A stretch of 64,000 nucleotides of DNA from Schauerella fraxinea (GCA_030849965.1 JAVDKL010000001.1:1222554-1286553), one strand, 5' to 3'. Numbered from the stretch's first letter, positions 48,445 to 58,324 are shown. Notes: a model not told the origin generated them from the sequence alone. Numbers and translations are program-made.

Positions 48445-48894
48445 CTAAGCGCCGAAGGTCTTCGCCAGCGCAGCCAGCACATGATCAGGCCACGGCAGCG
48501 CGCGGCCCGACTCGGCATCCACCCACACCAGCACGTTGCTGCCGCTCGCGTATTCCAATCCGGGCTCGGCTTCGTTTTCAATCACGAGTTGAAAGGTCAG
48601 GCTGGAGCGGCCGACGCGCGTCACATGGTGCGTGACCACCGTGGTCGCCGGATACACCAGCGGCTTGCGGAAATCGCACGAGGCGTGCGCCAGAATCGCG
48701 TACTGATGCTTGGGCTGGACATTCATGCTGCTCGCATGGAAGAGCTGGATTCGCGCCTCTTCCATCAGACGGAAGTAGATGGTGTTGTTGAGGTGATTGA
48801 GGGCATCCATATCGCCCCAACGCAGCGGAATCGTGCAGCGGAAAGTTTGTCCCGGCTGCAGTGCGGGAGCGGCTTGTGCGGGGGTGTCGCCCAT
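48445..48894 (-). CDS. Hotdog-fold acyl-CoA thioesterase (4HBT/YbgC-like)
   Basis: A 149-residue hotdog protein. LRWGDMDALNHLNNTIYFRLMEEAR carries the catalytic Asp of the 4-hydroxybenzoyl-CoA thioesterase subfamily, and VTRVGRSSLTFQLVI the following strand. It hydrolyses an acyl-CoA; chain preference is unknown. The start at 48894 gives a short N-terminal tail before the hotdog; the longer frame is less likely. Divergent from the ETF-QO gene, which fits fatty or branched-chain acyl catabolism. Confidence 0.85.
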   Translation of the reverse strand: MGDTPAQAAPALQPGQTFRCTIPLRWGDMDALNHLNNTIYFRLMEEARIQLFHASSMNVQPKHQYAILAHASCDFRKPLVYPATTVVTHHVTRVGRSSLTFQLVIENEAEPGLEYASGSNVLVWVDAESGRALPWPDHVLAALAKTFGA

Positions 48895-49080
48895 ATTGCG
48901 GTTCTCTCTGTGTGATCGGCAAACGGCCATGTTACTGCGCCGTGCAAGCGTCGCGCGCAGTGCAATACAATCAGGCGATCACCGGCCGCAGCGTGGTGGC
49001 GAATATCTCGCAAGGAAGGAGATAGGCGCCGCAACATTTGGCCTCAAGACTTATAAAACTCAGCAGGGAGTCGGGACATT

Positions 49081-50727
49081 ATGTCTGAACGGGAATCGAT
49101 GGAATACGACGTTGTCGTAGTAGGCGGCGGTCCAGGCGGCCTCGCCACGGCAATTCGTCTGAAGCAGTTGGCGGCCGAGCGCAACCACGACGTAAGCGTC
49201 TGTGTGCTCGAAAAAGGCAGCGAGATCGGTGCGCATGTGTTGTCCGGCGCCGTGATGGATCCGGGAGCGTTGACCGAGCTGATCCCCGACTGGAAAGCCA
49301 AAGGCGCACCGCTCAATGTGCCCGTTACCGAAGACAAGTTCCTGTTCCTGAGCGCCACCGGCAGCCGCGCCACGCCCAATTGGTTGTTGCCGGCCTGTTT
49401 TCAGAATCATGGCAATTACATCGTGCGCCTGGGCGACGTCACCAAGTGGCTGGGTGAGCAAGCCGAGGCGTTGGGCGTGGAGATTTTCCCGGGCTTCGCC
49501 GCGGCCGAAATCTTGTATGACGAGGCCGGTGCCGTGCGCGGCGTGGCCACCGGCGACATGGGCGTCGCCCGTGACGGCAGCCACACGGCGCATTACCAGC
49601 CCGGCATGGAACTGCATGCCCGCTACACCGTTTTTGCCGAAGGTTCGCGCGGTCAATTGGGCCGGCAACTGATCGACCGCTTCAAGCTCGACGCCGGCCG
49701 CGATCCGCAGAGCTACGGCATCGGCATCAAGGAACTCTGGGAAGTCGATCCGTCCCAGTCCAAGCCCGGCCTGGTGGTGCACACCGCCGGCTGGCCGCTC
49801 GATTCGGATACCTACGGCGGCTCGTTCCTGTACCACCTCGATAACAACCTGGTGGCGGTGGGCCTGGTGGTCGGTCTGGATTACGCCAACCCCTGGATTT
49901 CGCCGTTCGATGAATTCCAACGCTACAAAACCCATCCCGCGATTCGCAAAACCTTCGAGGGCGGCAAGCGCATCTCGTACGGCGCGCGCGCGCTCACGGC
50001 AGGTGGCCTGCTGTCACTGCCGAAGGTCGTGTTTCCGGGCGGTGCGCTGGTCGGTTGCGAAGCCGGCTTCCTGAATGCATCGCGCATCAAAGGCAGCCAT
50101 GCAGCGATCCTGACCGGCAAAATGGCCGCCGAAGCCGCGTTCGACGCTGTCGTGGCCGATCGCAAGCAGGACGAGCTCACCGCCTATCCGGCGGCCTTCG
50201 AGCGCTCGGCCCTGTACGAAGAACTGAATAAAGCGCGCAACTTCAAGCAGTGGTTCAAGAAAGGCCGCACGGTGGCCACCGTGATGACTGGCGTGGAGCA
50301 ATGGCTGCTCAAGGGCAAAATGCCCTGGACCATTCATCGCACCAAGCCCGATCATGCCTGTCTGCAACCGGCGGCCGAATGCGCCCGCATCGACTATCCG
50401 AAACCCGATGGCAAGCTGACGTTCGACAAGTTGAGCTCGGTATTCATTTCCAATACCAACCATGACGAAAACGAACCTGTCCACCTCACGCTCAAGGATC
50501 CCAGCGTGCCGGTCAATGTGAATCTGGCCAAGTATGGCGGGCCGGAAGCGCGCTATTGCCCGGCGGGTGTGTATGAGTTCGTCAAGGACGACAGCGGCGC
50601 CGATCGCTTGCAGATCAACGCCCAAAACTGCGTGCATTGCAAAACCTGCGACATCAAGGACCCCACCCAAAATATCGTGTGGGTGGCGCCGCAAGGCGGT
50701 GAAGGCCCCGTGTACAGCGGAATGTGA
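49081..50727 (+). CDS. Electron-transfer flavoprotein:ubiquinone oxidoreductase
   Basis: A 548-residue ETF-QO passing electrons from acyl-CoA and amino-acid dehydrogenases to ubiquinone. N-terminal FAD site VVVVGGGPGGLATAIRLKQL, then HVLSGAVMDPGAL; the C-terminal domain has CPAGVYE followed by NCVHCKTCDIKDPTQNI, giving the four cysteines of the 4Fe-4S cluster. Length matches the family. Its stop codon overlaps the GTG start of the next gene. Confidence 0.96.
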   Translation: MSERESMEYDVVVVGGGPGGLATAIRLKQLAAERNHDVSVCVLEKGSEIGAHVLSGAVMDPGALTELIPDWKAKGAPLNVPVTEDKFLFLSATGSRATPNWLLPACFQNHGNYIVRLGDVTKWLGEQAEALGVEIFPGFAAAEILYDEAGAVRGVATGDMGVARDGSHTAHYQPGMELHARYTVFAEGSRGQLGRQLIDRFKLDAGRDPQSYGIGIKELWEVDPSQSKPGLVVHTAGWPLDSDTYGGSFLYHLDNNLVAVGLVVGLDYANPWISPFDEFQRYKTHPAIRKTFEGGKRISYGARALTAGGLLSLPKVVFPGGALVGCEAGFLNASRIKGSHAAILTGKMAAEAAFDAVVADRKQDELTAYPAAFERSALYEELNKARNFKQWFKKGRTVATVMTGVEQWLLKGKMPWTIHRTKPDHACLQPAAECARIDYPKPDGKLTFDKLSSVFISNTNHDENEPVHLTLKDPSVPVNVNLAKYGGPEARYCPAGVYEFVKDDSGADRLQINAQNCVHCKTCDIKDPTQNIVWVAPQGGEGPVYSGM

Positions 50728-51608
50728 ACGTGGCTCAACGCATCCTGATCGTCGGCTGCGGCGATCTCGGCACCCGCGCCGCGCGCCTGCTGACGGCGCC
50801 GCAACCGTCGGAAGCGTCTGAAGGCGCAGCGTCCGCTGAAGTGTGGGGACTGCGCCGCCATCCGCCGATCGACCGGCCGGCGCAGCCGGGCGATCCGATC
50901 TGGATCGCGGCCGACATTGGCGATCCGGCCACCCTCGCGGCATTGCCCTCGGGGATCACGCAGCTCTTGTTTTGCCAGACGCCAGGCGGGCGCACGCCTG
51001 AAGCCTATGCGCGCGCGTTTCTCGACGGCCCGCGCAATATCCTCAACGCGCTGGACCGCACGGCACTCGAACGCATCGTGTTCGTCTCGTCGTCGGCCGT
51101 TTACGGCGAGCACGCGGGTGCCTGGATCGACGAAACCACCCCCACCGGCCCGCTGGGCTTCAATGGCCGCATTCTGTGCGAAGCCGAAGCCAGTCTGTGG
51201 ACCCAATTTCCCGCCACGGTCGTACTGCGCCTGGCCGGGCTTTATGGCCCGGGACGCACGCAGTTGCTCGATCGCCTGCGCCGCGGCGAGGCGCACGTGC
51301 CGCCGGCGTCGCCGCCGCAATGGGCAAATCGCATGCATATCGACGATGCAGCGGCCGCGTGTGCGCATCTGCTCACGCTTGCCGCGCCCGACGCGCTTTA
51401 TCTGGGCGCAGACGATACGCCGCTGCCGCTCGACATTCTTTACCGCGATCTCGCCCACGCCTTGGGCGCTGCCGAGCCCGCCTTGGGCGACCCACCCAAA
51501 GGGGTGGGCAGCAAACGCATGCGCAATGCGCGTCTTCGCCAGAGTGGATTTGTTCCGCGCTGGCCCGATGCCCGCGAGGGCTACCGTGTTCTTATCGCTC
51601 CCACATGA
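50724..51608 (+). CDS. NAD(P)-binding SDR/epimerase-like protein (YeeZ-type)
   Basis: A 294-residue extended-SDR-like protein. ILIVGCGDLGTRAARLL is an atypical glycine motif of the YeeZ/NAD-dependent epimerase group, and VFVSSSAVYG provides a Tyr-containing active-site strand. The start is GTG, either at 50724 (overlapping the ETF-QO stop) or at 50730. It couples to the next gene through an ATGA overlap. Substrate unknown. Confidence 0.75.
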   Translation: MNVAQRILIVGCGDLGTRAARLLTAPQPSEASEGAASAEVWGLRRHPPIDRPAQPGDPIWIAADIGDPATLAALPSGITQLLFCQTPGGRTPEAYARAFLDGPRNILNALDRTALERIVFVSSSAVYGEHAGAWIDETTPTGPLGFNGRILCEAEASLWTQFPATVVLRLAGLYGPGRTQLLDRLRRGEAHVPPASPPQWANRMHIDDAAAACAHLLTLAAPDALYLGADDTPLPLDILYRDLAHALGAAEPALGDPPKGVGSKRMRNARLRQSGFVPRWPDAREGYRVLIAPT

Positions 51609-53941
51609 AACTTGTTCGCTTTGCCGGTTTGCTGATCAGCGCAGCCGCGTTTGTCGGCCCCACCTTATCGGTTGCGGCCGCCGCCCCGCTCAACTATGAC
51701 GCCTGGATGAACCGGCAAGCGCCCGCGGCCGATCCGCAGGCGCGCGACGCCTTCGTGGAAAACCTGCTGCAGCAGATGACGCTGGATGAAAAGATCGGCC
51801 AATTGCGGCTGATCAGCGTGGGTCCGGACAATCTTCGTCCCGATGTGCTCAAGGACATCGCTGCCGGACGCATCGGCGCGATTTTCAACACGGTCGTCGC
51901 ACGCGATATCCGGCCGATGCAGCAAGCAGCGATCGACAACAGCCGTCTGAAGATTCCGCTGTTTTTTGCGTATGACGTGTTGCACGGCCATCGCACGGTA
52001 TTTCCCATCGGGCTGGGTTTGGCGGCCAGTTGGGATATGAACGCCGTTGCCACCAGCGCGCGCATCGCCGCGCAGGAAGCGGCCGCCGATGGCCTGGACA
52101 TGAGCTTTTCGCCGATGGTCGACATCACCCGCGATCCGCGCTGGGGCCGCGTCTCGGAAGGCTACGGCGAAGATACGTGGCTCACCTCGCGTATCGGCGA
52201 AGTGGTGGTGCGCGCCTATCAAGGCCACGACCTCACCGCACCGGACAGCATCATGGCCGGGGTCAAGCACTTCGCGCTGTATGGCGCGGGCGAAGGCGGA
52301 CGCGATTACAACACCGTCGACATGAGCCCGCAGCGCATGGCGCAGGATTATCTGCCGCCTTACAAGGCGGCCGTGGATGCCGGCGCGGGCGGCATGATGA
52401 TTTCGCTCAATTCGATCAACGGCATTCCCGCCACCTCCAATAAATGGTTGCTGCAAGAAGTGTTGCGCAAGCAGTGGGGCTTCAAGGGATTGACGATCAG
52501 CGACCATGGCGCCATTCACGAGCTGATGCGTCACGGCGTAGCGCGCGATGGCCGCGAGGCCGCCAAGCTCGCCATCCAGGCCGGTATCGATCTGAGCATG
52601 AACGATCGGCTTTACGCCGAACATCTGGCGCCATTGCTGCGCGACGGCGAGATCACGCAGGATGAGATCGACCGTGCGGTGCGCGACGTGTTGGCCGCCA
52701 AATACGACCTGGGCCTGTTTGCCGATCCCTACCGTCGTTTGGGACCTGCGTCGGAAGATCCGCCCGACGTCAACGCCGAATCGCGTCTGCATCGCGATGC
52801 CGCGCGCGACATCGCCCGCCGCAGCCTTGTGCTGCTGAAGAACGACAAGCAAACGCTGCCACTGCAAAAGCAAGGCACGATCGCTGTGGTCGGCCCCTTG
52901 GCCGATAGCCAGCGCGATGTGATGGGCAGTTGGTCGGCGGCAGGCGTGGCCAAGCAATCGGTGTCGGTACTGACCGGCATGCAGCGCGCCGTGGGCGATC
53001 GCGTGCGGTTGATCACCGCACATGGTGCCAACGTGACGGACGACCCCGCGATTCAAGGCTACCTGAACGAGTATCTGCCTGATGTGGTGGTCGATCCGCG
53101 TCCCGCGCAGGCGATGATCGACGAAGCCGTGCAAGCCGCTCAGGCGGCGGACGTCGTCGTTGCCGTGGTAGGCGAAGCGCAAGGCATGGCGCACGAGGCG
53201 TCGAGCCGGACCGACATCGACATTCCGCCCAGTCAGAAACGCTTGCTCGAAGCACTCAAGGCCACCGGCAAGCCACTGGTGATCGTGCTGATGAATGGCC
53301 GCCCCCTGAGCCTGACCTGGGAACACGCGAATGCCGATGCGATGCTCGAGACCTGGTTTGCCGGCACCGAAGGCGGCAATGCCATTGCCGACGTGCTGTT
53401 TGGCGACTACAACCCCAGCGGCAAGTTGACGATGACGTTTCCCAAGAATGTGGGCCAGGTGCCGCTGTACTACCAGCATCTGAATACCGGACGCCCCTTC
53501 AATCCCGCCGCGCCCAACAAGTACACCTCGCGCTATTTCGATATCGAAAACGGGCCGCTCTACCCCTTCGGTTACGGCTTGAGCTACACCCAGTTCAGCC
53601 TCTCGGACGTGAGCCTCTCGAGCAAGACGATCAAGGCACGCGATCCGTTGACGGCCAGTATTACCGTGCGCAACACCGGCAAGCGCGCTGGCGAAACCGT
53701 GGTGCAGCTTTATCTGCAGGATCTAGCCGGGTCGATCAGCCGTCCGGTCAAGGAGCTTAAAGGTTTCCAGAAGGTGATGTTGCAACCGGGCGAACAACGC
53801 ACGTTGCAGTTTCCGATCGCCTACGACGACTTGTCGTTCATCAATAACGACTTGAAGCGCGTGGTCGAGCCGGGTGAGTTCAAGGTTCACCTGGGTCTGG
53901 ATTCGCAGGATGTGAAAGAGGCGCGATTCACGTTGCAATAA
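51605..53941 (+). CDS. bglX: Periplasmic beta-glucosidase, GH3
   Basis: A 778-residue GH3 enzyme with a signal peptide (residues 1-27, ending AAAA), catalytic (beta/alpha)8 domain, second alpha/beta domain and a C-terminal FnIII-like domain (from about 680; VRNTGKRAGETVVQLYLQD). The nucleophile is Asp300 (TISDHGA) and KHFALYGAGEGGRDYN is the BglX substrate loop. The start at 51605 is set by the signal peptide. It hydrolyses beta-glucosides in the periplasm. It overlaps the upstream gene by 4 bp, an unusual partner. Confidence 0.93.
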   Translation: MKLVRFAGLLISAAAFVGPTLSVAAAAPLNYDAWMNRQAPAADPQARDAFVENLLQQMTLDEKIGQLRLISVGPDNLRPDVLKDIAAGRIGAIFNTVVARDIRPMQQAAIDNSRLKIPLFFAYDVLHGHRTVFPIGLGLAASWDMNAVATSARIAAQEAAADGLDMSFSPMVDITRDPRWGRVSEGYGEDTWLTSRIGEVVVRAYQGHDLTAPDSIMAGVKHFALYGAGEGGRDYNTVDMSPQRMAQDYLPPYKAAVDAGAGGMMISLNSINGIPATSNKWLLQEVLRKQWGFKGLTISDHGAIHELMRHGVARDGREAAKLAIQAGIDLSMNDRLYAEHLAPLLRDGEITQDEIDRAVRDVLAAKYDLGLFADPYRRLGPASEDPPDVNAESRLHRDAARDIARRSLVLLKNDKQTLPLQKQGTIAVVGPLADSQRDVMGSWSAAGVAKQSVSVLTGMQRAVGDRVRLITAHGANVTDDPAIQGYLNEYLPDVVVDPRPAQAMIDEAVQAAQAADVVVAVVGEAQGMAHEASSRTDIDIPPSQKRLLEALKATGKPLVIVLMNGRPLSLTWEHANADAMLETWFAGTEGGNAIADVLFGDYNPSGKLTMTFPKNVGQVPLYYQHLNTGRPFNPAAPNKYTSRYFDIENGPLYPFGYGLSYTQFSLSDVSLSSKTIKARDPLTASITVRNTGKRAGETVVQLYLQDLAGSISRPVKELKGFQKVMLQPGEQRTLQFPIAYDDLSFINNDLKRVVEPGEFKVHLGLDSQDVKEARFTLQ

Positions 53942-53985
53942 CGCGACCGAGGCACTTGCCTCATCCGCCTCCTTGACAGCTTTGG

Positions 53986-54014
53986 AACAGCCGGCATCGC
54001 CCGGCTGTTTTTTT
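53986..54014 (+). terminator. Rho-independent terminator after bglX
   Basis: AACAGCCGG (53986-53994) pairs with CCGGCTGTT (54001-54009) around CATCGC and is followed by a run of T to 54014. It closes the ETF-QO/epimerase/bglX transcript. Confidence 0.9.
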
Positions 54015-54036
54015 GTCGGGTGCGACACCTAAAGGA

Positions 54037-54066
54037 TGACAATCCAAGTTTTACCGCTGATAGAAT
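54037..54066 (+). promoter_or_regulatory. Candidate sigma-70 promoter very close to the start codon
   Basis: TGACAA (54037-54042) and TAGAAT (54061-54066) are separated by 18 bp. A start of transcription about 7-8 bp after the -10 would fall at or next to the ATG at 54075. No ribosome-binding site is visible before that ATG. Confidence 0.45.
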
Positions 54067-54074
54067 GTTTCACC

Positions 54075-55592
54075 ATGAAACGCGCGGAGTTCGACTCGAG
54101 TTCAGTATCTGTCAACACTGCCGCACGCGCAGGATTGAAGCTCGGCCTCGAATTGGAAATGGGCGTCGTCGACCAGGCCTCCGGCGCCAGTCACCCCGTC
54201 CAAGGTTATTTCGATCGGCTCGCCGCGCGCCGTCGGGCACGCGGCGAGCCGGTTGCCGAAACCGCGCTCGAGGGGCGCACCGTCAACCTCGCCGGCCCCG
54301 CCGGTCACAGCGGCCTGGACAATGCCTTCAATTTGCTTGAAACCGCCTTCGATCCCATCGTGGCGCCCGACGGACTCGATGCGTTGCATCGAACCGTGGT
54401 GGCCGAGATCGCAGACGCGAACGCCGTGCTTGCCGAAGAAGGCGCCGTGTTGCTCAATGCTGCGGAACACCCCGACTGCGCGTTGAGCGACACGTGGTAT
54501 CGCAGCGTGGTGGCACCGCGTCGCGTTTATGCCGAGATGGCCGGCTTTCGCGGCTGGCGGCATCAATTGGGAATCGACGCGAAAGCGCAGAACAGCCCTT
54601 GCACCGCCGTGCCGATCGCGCAAGCCGCGCGCGCGCTCAATGTGATCCTGGCGTTGGCGCCGGCCAATATCGCATTGTTTGCCAATAGCCCCCTCGAAGG
54701 TGGCCGCGACACCGGCCTGCAGGAAAACCGCTTGACGATATGGGACCGGATGTTCAGCGGCACCCGTTTCGCGTGCGACCATCGGCTCCAGCAGCTCCCG
54801 GATGCGCCCTTCGCGGACCTGGGCGCGTACTTCCGCTGGATGTTCGGACCCGACACGGTGACGCGCGCCCTGCCCGCGTCCACCGGCGCCAGCTACAAAT
54901 CCGGTGCCCATGTGTACCTGAACGACAACCCGCCGCTCGCCGCGTTTTTGCGCAGTGCATCCTGGCCCGGCATCACAGACGATGGCGACACCATCGTGCT
55001 CGTACCGGAAAGCGCGCATTTCGTGCACGGTCAGTTCGGCAACTTCATCGATGCCCGCTGGCGCTATCGGCTGGCCGATTTTCCGGAACTGCCGGCGCTG
55101 CTGCGCGCATGGGAGACGCCGGGCGGACTCGAAACCTTGTTTGCGCAACATGGCGTGGACGGCTATATCGAAGGCCGCGCCCCTGGCGCCAACTTCGCCG
55201 ATCCGCAACTGCTTGCGCTGGCCGGGCCGGACATCTGCCGAACGGTGACGATCGCGCCGTCGGCCATTCAGCTTGGGCTGATGCGCAATCTTGACGCCGC
55301 CGAGGCGCTGGTGCGCCAATGGGGCTGGGGCACGCTTGCGGCACTGCGCGCCGATGCCATTCGATACGGCATGGCATCCGATCGCATCCATGCGCTGGCC
55401 CGAGACACCCTGGCCGTGGCGCGTGGCGGCCTGAGTGCAGACGACGCGTCCTGGCTGGCTTATGCCGAATACGTGGCCGATGTGCGGGAAACCGGCGCCG
55501 ACCGACTACTACAACTGTGGCGGGCGCACGAGGCGCGGCCGCGTGACCGTTTGGCACAAGTGTGTGCTCAACGCCACTGTTTGGCGCTCTGA
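54075..55592 (+). CDS. Glutamate-cysteine ligase superfamily (GCS2-like) enzyme
   Basis: A 505-residue carboxylate-amine ligase fold: LGLELEMGVV at the N-terminus (metal/ATP Glu residues), LLETAFDPI, NSPCTAVPIAQAARALNVILALAPANIALFANSP and ENRLTIWDRMF are characteristic. It forms a gamma-glutamyl or other amide bond using ATP. It may be the cell's glutathione-pathway ligase or a specialised ligase for the following transporter cluster, from which it is separated by 131 bp on the same strand. No ribosome-binding site is seen before 54075. Confidence 0.78.
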   Translation: MKRAEFDSSSVSVNTAARAGLKLGLELEMGVVDQASGASHPVQGYFDRLAARRRARGEPVAETALEGRTVNLAGPAGHSGLDNAFNLLETAFDPIVAPDGLDALHRTVVAEIADANAVLAEEGAVLLNAAEHPDCALSDTWYRSVVAPRRVYAEMAGFRGWRHQLGIDAKAQNSPCTAVPIAQAARALNVILALAPANIALFANSPLEGGRDTGLQENRLTIWDRMFSGTRFACDHRLQQLPDAPFADLGAYFRWMFGPDTVTRALPASTGASYKSGAHVYLNDNPPLAAFLRSASWPGITDDGDTIVLVPESAHFVHGQFGNFIDARWRYRLADFPELPALLRAWETPGGLETLFAQHGVDGYIEGRAPGANFADPQLLALAGPDICRTVTIAPSAIQLGLMRNLDAAEALVRQWGWGTLAALRADAIRYGMASDRIHALARDTLAVARGGLSADDASWLAYAEYVADVRETGADRLLQLWRAHEARPRDRLAQVCAQRHCLAL

Positions 55593-55723
55593 CGTGACGC
55601 CGTCGAGCACTCTGGCCCCACTTTCCCGCGCGCTCGTGCTACACCTGCAACTGCCGTCGGATGGACCGTTTCTCGCCGATCCGTTACCTATAGGGTTCAA
55701 TTTGCATTACCGCACCCAGCCCG

Positions 55724-58324
55724 ATGCCTAACTCGCTCACGCCGCATACGTCAGCCCGACCTCCGCGACACCCCATTCTGGCGGTGACGTTGGCGAGCTT
55801 GATCGTGCTCGTGCTGGCGCAGGCGCTGATCGGCTCGTTGAGTCTGGCGGCGTTGAATCGGCTGATGGCGCAAACCACGGCCGACCGGATCGAGGTCACC
55901 GCCCGCAGCCTGGGCGCGGAAATCCAGAACGGCTTGCGATTGGGTAAGCCGCTGGCGCAGTTTTTCGGCTTGGACGATATCCTGCGCAAGTCGTCGACGG
56001 GCGACCATCCTCCCTCGCTGCAAGTGGTTCAAGTCGACGGCACGGTACTCGCCAAGCGCCAGGGCGATGGCCGCATCGATACCGCCGGCGATGCGCAAGC
56101 CTTGCTCGCCGCACTGGCGCTGCCCGCCAAACGCGGGCACAGCCCGCCGCCCGACTCTCGCGAAACGCCCGTGCGGCTGCCCTCCGGCACCGCCATGATT
56201 GCGCGCGACCAAAGCGTGACGATCGCTGCCCCCTTGATGAACACCGCCGGCCAACTGACCGGCGCCATCATTGTCGACGTCGAGCGCAACGCCCTCGCCT
56301 GGCGCGAACTCGTGGTGCGCAATACCACCGTGCTGATTCTGGTGACGGCATGCGGCGGCTTGCTGCTGGCCGTGGGGTTTCGATTGTTTGCACCGTTCGG
56401 CAGTTCGACTGCGGGCAGCCGCGCTCGCTTCATCGTGCCGCTGGTGGCGATTCTGCTCGCGCAGGGCCTTTACGCGGCGTATACGATTTCCAATTTCCGC
56501 ACCGTGTGGCTACAGGTCACGCGCGAAAACGCCAATATGCTGGCCGAGGGGATGCAGCGCGACCTGAATCGGGTGCTGGGCTACGGCCTGAGCGTGGGAC
56601 AGCTGCGCGGACTGGAAGCCCCGTTCACGCGATTGCAAGCGTCGTTTCCAGCGATCGGACAAATCGCGGTGACTGACGCCAGCGGCAAAGTACTGGCGGT
56701 GAGCCGACTGCCGGACATGCCGAACCCTGGGCTGGATCTGCGGCCCGACCTGACGTTTTCACTGCCGTTGAACGATGCCAATCCGGCGCAATCGGCTGGG
56801 CAACTCAGCATCACGCTCAACGCCGCCATCATCGACGACGGTGTACGCAATCGCGTGATCGACGCCCTGACCGTGAGCGCCGTCGCGTTGATCACCGCGA
56901 TGGAAATGCTGATGCTGCTGTCGCTGTTGATGATTACCGGAACGCTGCCCACCCGGCGCGCCGCCGACGAAATCCTGCGGCAGGACGATCGCGGGCAAGC
57001 AGCGCTCGTCGGTCGACTGGCGCGCCCGGTGATGTTTTCGTTTCTGTTCGCCTGGGCCTTGCCGTTGGGCTTTTTGCCCGTGTATGCGCGCACATTGCCG
57101 CCCGGTGCATTGGATCTGCCGCCCAATCTGCTCATGGCGCTGCCGATCTCGATCGAGATGGCGTGCGGCTTGATCGCGGCGCTGCTGGCTGGTCGCCTGA
57201 CCGATCGGCGAGGCTGGCAAACCCCGGTGATCGCCGGGCTGGGCGTGGCTGCAGCGGGCATGCTGGCCTGCGCGCTTGCCGATACCTTGCTGGGTTTTGT
57301 GGCGTCGCGTGGCCTGGTGGGCTTTGGCTACGGACTCGCGTGGATGGGGTTGCAAGGGTTTATCGTGACGCGCAGCGCCCCGCAGGCGCGCGGCCGCAAT
57401 ATGACGAGCGTGATCGCCGGACTCTTTGCCGGGCACTTATCGGGCGCGGCCGTGGGCTCGATGCTGATGGAGCAAACGGGCTACCACACGGTATTCGTGG
57501 TGGGTGCGACGATGCTCATCCTGCCGCTCTGCGGCGTCTGGTTCTTGTTGCGCCCTTATATGACCGGGCCGCTCGCCGCCAAGGTCGGCGGCACGCCGCC
57601 CGTCAAGACCGAAGCAGGTGCCGCCGCAATGGCCCCCGCAGCGTCGGTCGCCATCACACCGGCGACCACATCGGCGACCACAGCGGCCCCCGCGCTGGCC
57701 GCCCCGCCGCATCGGCTGGCCGAAACGATCAAGCTGGTGTTTACACGCGACTTCGGCATGCTGCTGGCCGGCAGCATCGTGCCGTTCTCGATTGCCCAGG
57801 TGGGACTGATCTCGTTTGCGTTGCCGCTTTACCTCGAATCGCAGGGCGCCGCGGCATCCAGCGTGGGCCGCATTCTGATGCTCTACGGGCTGTGTGTGAT
57901 TTACGTGGGCCCCATCATGGGGCGCATTGCCGATCGCAGCGTCTCCAAGAAACGGTGGATCGTCGTGGGTGGCATGATCGGCAGCCTGGGACTCATGGCG
58001 CTTTACCTGAACAGCGGCATGCTCGCCGCCGCAGCGGCCGTGCTTTTGCTGGCGTTGGCGAGTTGCGCCAGCGGCGCGTCGCAATCGCCTTATATGTTGG
58101 GCCTGCCGCACGTGCAAGCCTACGGCGCGGCCGGTGCCACCAGCGTCATGCGCGCCGCGGACAAGCTGGGCCAGATGGCCGGACCCTTGATCGTCGGCGG
58201 CCTGTTTGGCGTGGTCGGCATGGGCACGGGGTTGGCCGCCACCGGCGCCATCTATTTGTGCGCGACACTCGCCTTCTGGGCGTTCGCACCCGCCGGTACC
58301 CCAAAAAAAGAATCGCTGACATGA
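55724..58324 (+). CDS. MFS transporter fused to two N-terminal sensor-like membrane modules
   Basis: An 866-residue chimera. TM1 (about 17-45), extracytoplasmic region 1 (about 46-190, with VVQVDGTVLAKRQGDG and IAAPLMNTAGQLTGAIIVDV, a Cache/PAS-like pattern), TM (about 200-220), TM (about 236-257), extracytoplasmic region 2 (about 258-375, with IGQIAVTDASGKVLAVS), TM (about 385-410), then a 12-TM MFS core (about 430-855) with LLAGRLTDRRGWQ (motif A). An Ala/Thr/Pro-rich insert (about 630-660) lengthens the central loop. Sensing fused directly to transport suggests ligand-gated uptake or export. It is followed by the Alr-like gene after 19 bp. Confidence 0.8.
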   Translation: MPNSLTPHTSARPPRHPILAVTLASLIVLVLAQALIGSLSLAALNRLMAQTTADRIEVTARSLGAEIQNGLRLGKPLAQFFGLDDILRKSSTGDHPPSLQVVQVDGTVLAKRQGDGRIDTAGDAQALLAALALPAKRGHSPPPDSRETPVRLPSGTAMIARDQSVTIAAPLMNTAGQLTGAIIVDVERNALAWRELVVRNTTVLILVTACGGLLLAVGFRLFAPFGSSTAGSRARFIVPLVAILLAQGLYAAYTISNFRTVWLQVTRENANMLAEGMQRDLNRVLGYGLSVGQLRGLEAPFTRLQASFPAIGQIAVTDASGKVLAVSRLPDMPNPGLDLRPDLTFSLPLNDANPAQSAGQLSITLNAAIIDDGVRNRVIDALTVSAVALITAMEMLMLLSLLMITGTLPTRRAADEILRQDDRGQAALVGRLARPVMFSFLFAWALPLGFLPVYARTLPPGALDLPPNLLMALPISIEMACGLIAALLAGRLTDRRGWQTPVIAGLGVAAAGMLACALADTLLGFVASRGLVGFGYGLAWMGLQGFIVTRSAPQARGRNMTSVIAGLFAGHLSGAAVGSMLMEQTGYHTVFVVGATMLILPLCGVWFLLRPYMTGPLAAKVGGTPPVKTEAGAAAMAPAASVAITPATTSATTAAPALAAPPHRLAETIKLVFTRDFGMLLAGSIVPFSIAQVGLISFALPLYLESQGAAASSVGRILMLYGLCVIYVGPIMGRIADRSVSKKRWIVVGGMIGSLGLMALYLNSGMLAAAAAVLLLALASCASGASQSPYMLGLPHVQAYGAAGATSVMRAADKLGQMAGPLIVGGLFGVVGMGTGLAATGAIYLCATLAFWAFAPAGTPKKESLT

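Noticed and set aside
51176-51604. 143-residue N-terminal extension of the GH3 glucosidase
   Set aside because: It is the out-of-frame shadow of the epimerase-like gene; a proper signal peptide starts at the ATG at 51605.
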